A stretch of DNA of 64,000 nt, taken from Caprella mutica (taxonomy: Eukaryota; Arthropoda; Malacostraca; Amphipoda; Caprellidae). The DNA lies in NCBI GenBank assembly GCA_947561585.1, contig CANNZV010000340.1, positions 186,001 through 250,000 of the forward strand, given 5' to 3'. How positions within the stretch are numbered: the first letter of the stretch is position 1; the number at the start of each line of letters is the position of its first letter. The translations under genes and the position numbers were made by a program. The notes beneath the pieces are model-generated. The model did not search any database. It saw only the letters and a list, made by a program, of their open reading frames with translations, and was not told the origin of the DNA. Of the stretch, positions 54,935-64,000 are shown piece by piece.

Positions 54935-56475
54935 AGGTGAAAGATAGTAGTGATAGGGTAGATAACTGAGTGATAGAGTAAATAACTGAGTGATAGGGTA
55001 GATAACTGAGTGATAGAGTAGATAACTGAGTGATAGGGTAGATAACTGAGTGATAGAGTAGATAACTGAGTGATGGGGTAGAGATAACTGAGTGATAAGG
55101 TAGAGATAACTGAGTGATAAGGTAGAGATAACTGAGTGATAGGGTAGATAACTGAGTGATAGAGTAGATAACTGAGTGATAAGGTAGAGATAACTGAGTG
55201 ATAGAGTAGATAACTGAGTGATAGGGTAGAGATAACTGAGTGATAGGGTAGAGATAACTGAGTGATAGGGTAGAGATAACTGAGTGATAAGGTAGAGATA
55301 ACTGAGTGATAGGGTAGAGATAACTGAGTGATAGGGTAGAGATAACTGAGTGATAAGGTAGAGATAACTGAGTGATAAGGTAGAGATAACTGAGTGATAG
55401 GGTAGAGATAACTGAGTGATAGGGTAGAGATAACTGAGTGATAGGGTAGAGATAACTGAGTGATAGGGTAGAGATAACTGAGTGATAGGGTAGAGATAAC
55501 TGAGTGATAGGGTAGAGATAACTGAGTGATAGGGTAGAGATAACTGAGTGATAGGGTAGAGATAACTGAGTGATGAGGTAGAGATAACTGAGTGATGAGG
55601 TAGAGATAACTGAGTGATGAGGTAGAGATGACCGAGTGATGAGGTAGAGATGACCGAGTGATGAGGTAGAGATGACCGAGTGATGAGGTAGAGATGACCG
55701 AGTGATGAGGTAGAGATGACCGAGTGGTGGGTAGAGATGACCAAGTGATAGGGTAGAGATGACCGAGTGGTGGGTAGAGATGACCGAGTGATAGGGTAGA
55801 GATAACCGAGTGATGGGGTAGAGATGACCGAGTGGTGGGGTAGAGATGACAGAGTGATGGCGTAGAGATGACAGAGTGATGGCGTAGAGATGACAGAGTG
55901 ATAGGGTAGAGATAACCGAGTGATAGGGTAGAGATAACCGAGTGATAGGGTAGAGATAACCGAGTGATGGGGTAGAGATAAACGAGTGATAAGGTAGAGA
56001 TAACTGAGTGATAGGGTAGAGATAACCGAGTGATGGGGTAGAGATAACCGAGTGATGGGGTAGAGATAACCGAGTGATGGGGTAAAGATAACCGAGTGAT
56101 AGGGTAGAGATAAACGTGTGATGGAGTAGAGATAAACGAGTGATGGGGTAGAGATGACCGAGTGATGGGGTAGAGATGACCGAGTGATGGGGTAGAGATG
56201 ACGTAGTGATGGGGTAGAGATGACAGAGTGATGGGGTAGAGATGACGTAGTGATGGGGTAGAGATGACAGAGTGATGGGGTAGAGATGACAGAGTGATGG
56301 GGTAGAGATGACAGAGTGATGGGGTAGAGATGACAGAGTGATGGGGTAGAGATAACCGAGTGATGGGGTAGAGATGACAGAGTGATGGGGTAGAGATAAC
56401 CGAGTGATAGGGTAGAGATAACCGAGTGATGGGGTAGAGATAACCAAGTGATGGGGTAGAGATAACAGAGTGATA
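54935..56475. repeat. 22-bp minisatellite (tgagtgatagggtagagata)
   Basis: About 70 copies of TGAGTGATAGGGTAGAGATA plus AC. The left end has a shorter 17-18-bp form (GGGTAGATAACTGAGTGATA). GATGACCGAG and GATGACAGAG forms cluster to the right. Minus frames (HSVISTLSLSYLYPITQL) of up to 610 codons include about 90 non-repeat residues at the N-terminal end, but I see no domain there. Confidence 0.95.
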
Positions 56476-56684
56476 GTAAAATGTGAGGATATCAGTGAAG
56501 TTGATATCCACTTTTAATGGATAATGACTATCCATTTTACTGTGTTTGATTCTAATTGTACCCGTAGATTCTAAAAACTCTCTGCAATTATTTACTGTAT
56601 TAGCCTCCATTGCAATGGGTAGTGATTGGTAATTAACTTTGGTGACCCTAAGCCGCTTATGGAGACTTGAATTGAAGTCCTCTA

Positions 56685-56890
56685 ACTGATCAGCTGTACC
56701 CGGTGTACTAACCACAGAGTTTCTCATTGGAGTCTACATACTGATAAGCTGTACCCGGTGTACTAACCACAGAGTTTCTCATTGGAGTCTACATACTGAT
56801 AAGCTGTACCCGGTGTACTAACCACAGAGTTTCTCATTGGAGTCTACATACTGATCAGCTGTACACGGTGTACTAACCACAGAGTTTTTC
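56685..56890. repeat. 55-bp tandem repeat, about 3.6 copies
   Basis: GCTGTACCCGGTGTACTAAC, CACAGAGTTTCTCATTGG and AGTCTACATACTGAT repeat at 55-bp intervals with very few changes. Confidence 0.9.
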
Positions 56891-57484
56891 TCGTAAATTA
56901 GCTTTTCTATTCATCATATCCATCGCTTATAACCCCTTGTACTTCTATACGTTACTTAGTAGCTCTAACAGACTATGAACCTAAGTCTTAGGTATGTTTG
57001 AACAGTAAAAGGGTTTATTTACACTCTCATTGGGTATGCACGGTCATAGTTAATATACTGCTTGAAACACATTGCCAATTAAAATGTTAAGAGTTAAAGT
57101 GATAAATATAATGACTATTATTAGGGCTTTAGACTGAGTATGTATTTTTTAGTTACCTCTCGTTTTGTTAAGTAGAAATATGAGTGTTCTTATTTACTGT
57201 AAATGTTACCTTGTATGGATGTTAGATCAGATAGCTCTCCAATAAAAAGCTAACAAAATGATAAGCGTGATGTTCGATAGAAAACTAATTTCTTAAATTG
57301 TAATGATTTTCTTATCATTTCTTTCTATAATAGATTTCTTCCTTGTATACCCTTATATGGAAATAAAAAAGCCGAAACTTCTTCCTAAAAGTTTCGATTT
57401 CTTTTCACAATATCATTCTCAAGGAATCCAAACATTCACAACAACACTAACTTTATTTGACTTCAGCTGACTAAAATATTTATA
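56891..57484. other. AT-rich intronic sequence
   Basis: No gene or repeat recognised up to the TA preceding the Tc1/mariner-type element. Confidence 0.5.
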
Positions 57485-58647
57485 CAGGGTGAGCATTAAA
57501 AATGAGCAGTTTTAAAACAGAAATACAGTCAATATTACTTCATAATATTTTACACACCAATCAAAAGAGGAGGAAAGTAATTTTCAAAGAAGTTTAATCA
57601 TATCTATACAACTTTGTTGAAATGCACGATAAGAACATTAAATTCAAACCGTATTTCATCATGGCTGGATATCCGACTCTACAGCTTATCATGGCGATAC
57701 AGGAGTTTCTTCTCCGAAAGTGTTACTGCTGCTCAACGAGCATTCAAAATCAAGTTTAACATACCTAATACTCTCGTAGAGTCATTAAGCGGTGTGTCAA
57801 AAACTTCCAAACAACTGACAACATTTCATTTCGAAAGCCAAATGGAAGACTAAGAACCGTACGGACTGAGCAAAACGTGTAGCGATGAGGGATCTCTATT
57901 ATTTTCAATCTATGGACATCTATTTTTTTACCTTCTATTGCTTCTTGACGCAAGGGTAAAACCGTCCGGACAGAGAAAAACGTTGAAACGATCAGGGGCA
58001 TAGTTGAAAAGACTCTGAATTCACCAATTAGACGAATTGCACAAAAAGTGGGGTTAAGCTCGAAAAATCATTAAGAAAAATTATTTGTTATTGAAAAACT
58101 TACCCTACAAAGTCCAAATTGTTCAAAAACTGCATGCAACAGATTTTGACAAAAGAACTTGCTTCGTCGTTTATTGTAATAAACGAAATGAAACCTAATT
58201 TGATGGAAGAACTTATCATGTCAGGTGAAGTTCACTTCTGCTTGGATGGTACTGTTAACAAACAAAATACTAGAGTTCAGGCAAGTCAAAATTCTTGAAA
58301 TATCCGTACCTAACCTCTTCATTCTCAACAGGTCATAATTTGGTGCGTTGTTACGGTGCATTAAGTTATTTGACCCTATTATTTTTTGAAAACCTGGCTG
58401 TAATTGCAGGAATCAGTTCTACAGAATTGATTATGTACAGAGTGTCATGTCATCGACCATCAAAAGAATGCATGAATGTTCAGCAGTTCGTGTTGGCAAT
58501 TAGTGTCTTAAATTTTTATAAAGTAAATGTATCTTTGTGAAACGTAGGATCTTAGCTTTAAAATATCATATTACTTTCCCATTTTAATCAATAAATTCTA
58601 TATAAAATAGACTTTTTAAGAACATTTCCTTCCTAATGCTTACCCTG
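57485..58647 (+). mobile_element. Tc1/mariner-type element, inactive, in GluCl intron 2
   Basis: 1163 bp flanked by TA (57483-57484 and 58648-58649). Ends are CAGGGTGAGCATTAAAAATG and, inverted, CAGGGTAAGCATTAGGAAGG. It contains one decayed transposase in the same orientation as GluCl. Confidence 0.85.
57614..58540 (+). pseudogene. Tc1/mariner-superfamily transposase, degraded
   Basis: Frame-broken pieces in order: SVTAAQRAFKIKFNIPNT (helix-turn-helix domain, about 57718-57775); VRTEKNVETIRGIVEKTLNS with RRIAQKVGLSS (about 57962-58062); SGEVHFCLDGTVNKQN (about 58219-58266), where relatives have SDEAHFHL, so the first catalytic Asp is Gly; a degenerate VIIWCVVT and GPYFFEN-type block (about 58330-58390); and RMHECSAVRVGN near the end. 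The region that should carry the second and third acidic residues is largely deleted. Dead copy. Confidence 0.75.
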
Positions 58648-58649
58648 TA

Positions 58650-58944
58650 TCTCCCAGTACCAATATATAGTTGTCTTTACTGAGAATGTTTCCTCAGGAA
58701 AATCACAAGTAATTCAATTTACCTCTCCCTCCTCCTCCTCATTCGAACAGAGACGTTAAGGTTTGTCTGTGTTCGGTTCAAAGGACCCCTTCCTATTGAT
58801 TGTCTCCCTCTAAAGGATGACGAAGGACTTCATTCAAAGGACACAATTACACTCCTCATCACATTGTTATTGCTCCATGATGAGATAACATGTTGAACAT
58901 GTTTGGGGGGTGCGTATAAACATGAGTGAGATGGTATTAGAATC
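58650..58944. other. Unique intronic sequence
   Basis: Nothing is recognised. Confidence 0.45.
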
Positions 58945-59565
58945 TACTCAACATGATTTAGATGTATTAGAATCTAATCAACACGATTTAGATGTATTAG
59001 AATCTAATTAACATGATTTAGATGTACTAGAATCTGATCAACATGATTTAGATGTACTAGAATCTGATCAACATGATTTAGATGTACTAGAATCTAATCA
59101 ACATGATTTAGATGTACTAGAATCTGATCAACATGATTTAGATGTACTAGAATCTAATCAACACGATTTAGATGTACTAGAATCTAATAAACACGATTTA
59201 GATGTACCAGAATCTAATCAACACGATTTAGATGTACTAGAATCTAATCAACACGATTTAGATGTACCAGAATCTAATCAACACGATTTAGATGTACTAG
59301 AATCTAATAAACACGATTTAGATGTACCAGAATCTAATCAACATGATTTAGATGTACTAGAATCTAATAAACACGATTTAGATGTACCAGAATCTAATCA
59401 ACATGATTTAGATGTACTAGAATCTAATCAACACGATTTAGATGTACCAGAATCTAATCAACATGATTTAGATGTATTAGAATCTAATCAACATGATTTA
59501 GATGTACTAGCATCTAATCAACATGATTTAGATGAACTAGAATCTAATCAATACGATTTAGATGT
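58945..59565. repeat. 30-bp minisatellite
   Basis: About 21 copies of CATGATTTAGATGTACTAG plus AATCTAATCAA in 30-bp register; ACGATTTAGATGTACCAG alternates with the TACTAG form in the centre, a two-unit (60-bp) higher order. Confidence 0.95.
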
Positions 59566-60363
59566 ATTTTCTTTTGTGAAATAGTTTATTATTTAAAAAA
59601 TAAGAGAAAGCTAATAATAATTATTTATCATCACTCCATGGTAAATATTTCTCTCCATATTAAACTCCAGGAGAGTTTTTTCTGCGTTTCATTACTCTTG
59701 GTATTTTTTGAATAGTTTTAGAATGTTGTACATTGCACATTTATGAATATTGATATCTTATGGCAGGGGGAACTTCAAAGCTGTGCTTGGAGAAAAGAAT
59801 TTATCCTTGATGACAAAGAAAATATTTTGACTTTTTATTTATTGACGGCAAATAAAGCAATAGTGATTGATCATGTCGATATGCATTATTAGATTATTAT
59901 ATTGAATAACTGAGTCATAGGTTAATTATTCAATATTAATAATGTAGACAGTAATGTTAGCTGAATTAATAAAGATAGCAAAATTGATACCAACTCAAAC
60001 TGTCGAAAATTTCGTTATTATTGGGTATACAGAGACTATATTGGTGGTTATTGTAAGAGGTATTGGAAGATGATATCTGAGAACAGTTATTATCTAGCAG
60101 AAAAAGAGAAGGTGGGGATTAGATCAATGCAATAGCAGTTTTTCAGTAGACCTACTCTGTATATAGACCTATACATGTGTGAGTCACTGTAAAGTGATTG
60201 TAGTCCTCACTAATATTTCTAAATGTGATTTATATAATGAATCCCTCCATAATTGTCTGTTTTCCTCGGAGATTATTTACCTCAATCCGCCCTAACTACA
60301 GAATTAATGTACAGATAGAGCCATTATCTTGTTATGACCACTCAGTTATTTATCATGATAACA
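59566..60363. other. AT-rich intronic sequence
   Basis: No gene or repeat is recognised. Confidence 0.5.
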
Positions 60364-63345
60364 AATCAATGTTATCATCAGAAAATACTGTTCTACAAAT
60401 CAATGTTATCATCAGAAAATACTGTTCTACAAATCAATATTATCATCAGAAAATACTGTTCTACAAATCAATGTTATCATCAGAAAATACCGTTCTACAA
60501 ATCAATGTTATCATCAGAAAACACTGTTCTACAAATCAATGTTATCATCAGAAAATTCTGTTCTACAAATCAATGTTATCATCAGAAAATACTGTTCTAC
60601 AAATCAATGTTATCATCAGATAATACTGTTCTACAAATCAATGTTATCATCAGAAAATACTGTTCTACAAATCAATGTTATCATTAGAAAATACTGTTCT
60701 ACAAATCAATGCTATCATCAGAAAATACTGTTCTACAAATCAATGTTATCATCAGAAAACACTGTTCTACAAATCAATGTTATCATCAGAAAATTCTGTT
60801 CTACAAATCAATGTTATCATCAGAAAATTCTGTTCTTCAAATCAATGTTATCATCAGAAAGTACTGTTCTACAAATCAATGCTATCATCAGAAAATACTG
60901 TTCAGCAAATCAATGTTATCATCAGAAAATACTGTTCTACAAATCAATGTTATCATCAGAAAACACTGTTCTACAAAACAATGTTATCATCAGAAAATAC
61001 TGTTCTACAAATCAATGTTATCATCAGAAAATACTGTTCTACAAATCAATGTTATCATCAGAAAATACTGTTCTACAAATCAATGTTATCATCAGAAAAT
61101 ACTGTTCTACAAATCAATGTTATCATCAGAAAATACTGTTCTACAAATCAATGTTATCATCAGAAAACACTGTTCTACAAAACAATGTTATCATCAGAAA
61201 ATACTGTTCTACAAATCAATGTTATCATCAGAAAATACTGTTCTACAAAGCAATGTTATCATCTGAAAATACTGTTCTACAAATCAATGTTATCATCAGA
61301 AAATACTGTTTTACAAATAAATATTATCATCAGAAAATACTGTTCAGCAAATCAATGCTATCATCAGAAAATACTGTTCTACAAATCAATGTTATCATCT
61401 GAAAATACTGTTCTGCAAATCAATGCTATCATCAGAAAATATTGTTCTACAAATCAATGTTATCATCAGAAAATACTGTTCTACAAATCAATGTTATCAA
61501 CAGAAAATACTGTTCTACAAATCAATGTTATCATCAGAAAATACTGTTCTACAAATCAATGTTATCATCAGAAAATACTGTTCTACAAATCAATGTTATC
61601 ATAAGAAAATACTGTTCTACAAAACAATGTTATCATCAGAAAGTACTGTTCTACAAATCAATGCTATCATCAGAAAATACTGTTCAGCAAATCAATGTTA
61701 TCATCAGAAAATACTGTTCTGCAAATCAATGCTATCATCAGAAAATACTGTTCTGCAAATCAATGCTATCATCAGAAAATATTGTTCTACAAATCAATGT
61801 TATCATCAGAAAATTCTGTTCTACAAATCAATGTTATCATAAGAAAATACTGTTCTACAAATCAATGTTATCATCAGAAAATACTGTTCTACAAATCAAT
61901 GTTATCATCAGAAAATACTGTTCTACAAATCAATGTTATCATCAGAAAACACTGTTCTACAAATCAATGTTATCATCAGAAAACACTGTTCTACAAAACA
62001 ATGTTATCATCAGAAAATACTGTTCTACAAATCAATGTTATCATCAGAAAATACTGTTCTACAAATCAATGTTATCATCAGAAAATACTGTTCTACAAAT
62101 CAATGTTATCATCAGAAAATACTGTTCTACAAATCAATGTTATCATCAGAAAATACTGTTCTACAAAGCAATGTTATCATCTGAAAATACTGTTCTACAA
62201 ATCAATGTTATCATCAGAAAATACTGTTTTACAAATCAATATTATCATCAGAAAATACTGTTCAGCCAATCAATGCTATCATCAGAAAATACTGTTCTAC
62301 AAATCAATGTTATCATAAGAAAATACTGTTCTGCAAATCAATGCTATCATCAGAAAATATTGTTCTACAAATCAATGTTATCAACAGAAAATACTGTTTT
62401 ACAAATCAATGTTATCAACAGAAAATACTGTTCTACAAATCAATGTTATCATCAGAAAATACTGTTCTACAAATCAATGTTATCATCAGAAAATACTGTT
62501 CTACAAATCAATGTTATCATAAGAAAATACTGTTCTACAAATCAATGTTATCATCAGAAAATACTGTTCTACAAATCAATGTTATCATCAGAAAACACTG
62601 TTCTACAAATCAATGTTATCATCAGAAAATACTGTTCTACAAATCAATGTTATCATCAGATAATACTGTTCTACAAATCAATGTTATCATCAGATAATAC
62701 TGTTCTACAAATCAATGTTATCATCAGAAAATACTGTTCTACAAATCAATGTTATCATCAGAAAATACTGTTCTACAAATCAATGTTATCATCAGAAAAT
62801 ACTGTTCTACAAATCAATGTTTTCATCAGAAAATACTGTTCTACAAATCAATGCTATCATCAGAAAATACTGTTCTACAAATCAATGTTATCATCAGAAA
62901 ATACTGTTCTAGAAATCAATGTTATCATCAGAAAATACTGTTCTACAAATCAATGTTATCATCAGAAAATACTGTTCGTCAAATCAATGTTATCATCAGA
63001 AAATACTGTTCTACAAATCAATGCTATCATCAGAAAATACTGTTCTACAAATCAATGTTATAATCAGATAATACTGTTCTACAAATATATGTTATCATCA
63101 GAAAACACTGTTCTACAAATCAATGTTATCATCAGAAAATACTGTTCTACAAATCAATGTTATCATCAGAAAATACTGTTCTACAAATCAATGCTATCAT
63201 CAGAAAATTCTGTTCTTCAAATCAATGTTATCATCAGAAAATACTATTCTACAAATCAATGCTATCATCAGAAAATACTGTTCTACAAATCAATGTTATC
63301 ATCAGAAAATACTGTTCTACAAATCAATGTTATCATCAGAAAATC
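60364..63345. repeat. 34-bp minisatellite, 88 copies, with 918-bp block duplication
   Basis: About 88 copies of ATCAATGTTATCATCAG plus AAAATACTGTTCTACAA. Since 34 is not a multiple of three and stops are rare, + frames of up to 652 codons result (INVIIRKYCSTNQCYHQ). Private variants recur at a fixed distance: ACAAAGCAATG at 61245 and 62163, and the ATTATCATC...TTCAGC pair at about 61320 and 62238, both 918 bp (27 units). Confidence 0.96.
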
Positions 63346-64000
63346 AGCGTCGGAATCAAAGTCTCGAACATTTTGGTTCGTTAATTTTCACGATCTATGA
63401 GATTTGTCGGATAGCACTAGGGTTATGCTCTTCAACTAAAGGTCTTAGATATTTGTGTTAGGTAGAGTCGTTGTTTCATTTTGTATCACCTCTTCATTTT
63501 CTACTTCCATCCATGACTGCAGTAGCTTTTCTGCATCCATGATCTTTGTTACCGTCTGGTGATATGGCCTTTGGTTCTGAAGCAGACGTAAAACCGTCTA
63601 CTAAATTAAATTAATATATTTATTGTATTTGTTGAAGTGCTGAAAATTGTTTACGATTCCGTAGAATTTCCTTCCTCTATTCGGAATATGTCGAAAAATA
63701 ACTCTTCGTTGCAATATTCGTAAGAGTTTTTCGCTTAATCGAAACTTGTTGTATTTCCTCTACTCTGGAAAATGTAAAGTTACTTGGATGTGCTTTCGTT
63801 TCCTATTGATACTTTACTTTACATTGACATATATTGGATTCGCACTGTAAAAGTAGTTCATCTGTTCATATGTTTCTTTGAGTAGATACATTTCCATTTT
63901 AGTAGGTACTTTTATAATTAATTGGTACATTTTATCACCTCTAATTAAAATGGTGATCAATATGATGCTGGTACATTTCTAACTATGTTGGTACATTTCT
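63346..64000. repeat. Dispersed repeat copy and AT-rich end of window
   Basis: 63405-63610 shares GGATAGCACTAGGGTTATG, TTAGATATTTGTGTTAGGTA and AGTAGCTTTTCTGCATCCATGA with the copies near 51250 and 17112-17280. The last 390 bases are AT-rich with no recognised feature; GluCl exon 3 is not visible. Confidence 0.55.

Noticed and set aside
54895..56727. 610-codon minus frame with a non-repeat start
   Set aside because: Over 500 codons are the 22-bp repeat. The first 90 residues have no recognisable domain or signal peptide, and the frame lies antisense in GluCl intron 2.
60225..63461. Frames of up to 652 codons on the + strand
   Set aside because: The 34-bp repeat lacks stops in all + frames; the translation is the same 34-residue cycle in each.

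Overview
The window is eukaryotic, AT-rich DNA from a protostome invertebrate, most likely an arthropod. Three things point that way: a glutamate-gated chloride channel (GluCl, a protostome-specific Cys-loop receptor) split into exons with GT-AG splice sites; mariner/Tc1 and non-LTR element relics; and no bacterial-style gene packing. I cannot name the species. By my hand tally roughly half of the 64 kb is tandem repeat: about 35 separate minisatellite arrays with units of 10 to 55 bp. Nearly all arrays have unrelated units. Almost every long reading frame is an artefact of these arrays.

The one firmly recognised host gene is GluCl on the + strand. A signal-peptide exon (coding 43125-43195, donor GT at 43196) and a second exon (53681-53802) join in matching phase. 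The second exon encodes the N-terminal GluCl signature with YDKRIRPSG. The gene continues past the right edge. Intron 1 (about 10.5 kb) is almost wholly minisatellite arrays plus two foldback elements. The visible part of intron 2 holds three large arrays and a dead Tc1/mariner-type element. A possible minus-strand exon lies at 41560-41699 and a weak candidate coding segment at 13261-13410.

Mobile DNA: a LINE reverse-transcriptase relic (about 7300-8330); a complete but dead mariner-type element with TIRs and TA duplication (11802-13066, DD37D-type spacing); a Tc1-like transposase relic (about 31691-32570, minus); a second dead Tc1/mariner-type element (57485-58647); and three MITE-like inverted-repeat elements (8585-8801, about 22036-22227, 40851-41412).

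The most unusual feature is a set of six foldback-like elements whose terminal inverted repeats are themselves short tandem arrays of a variable motif (GGACAATT, GGACGAAATGTCC, GGAAAACTGCC, AACGGACAAAATGCCT). They share terminal bases (GTG/GGT then CGGA or GGACA). Two have clean 8-bp target duplications: 3608-6136 (ttcattcc) and 38961-40172 (catacgac).

Layout: 1-3600 unique DNA and arrays; 3608-6136 foldback 1; 6383-10611 arrays, LINE and MITE; 11802-13066 mariner; 13411-19070 arrays with foldback 2; 19397-21561 foldback 3; 22-38.5 kb arrays and a Tc1 relic; 38961-40172 foldback 4; 40.8-42.6 kb MITE, candidate exon and array; 43-64 kb the GluCl locus.
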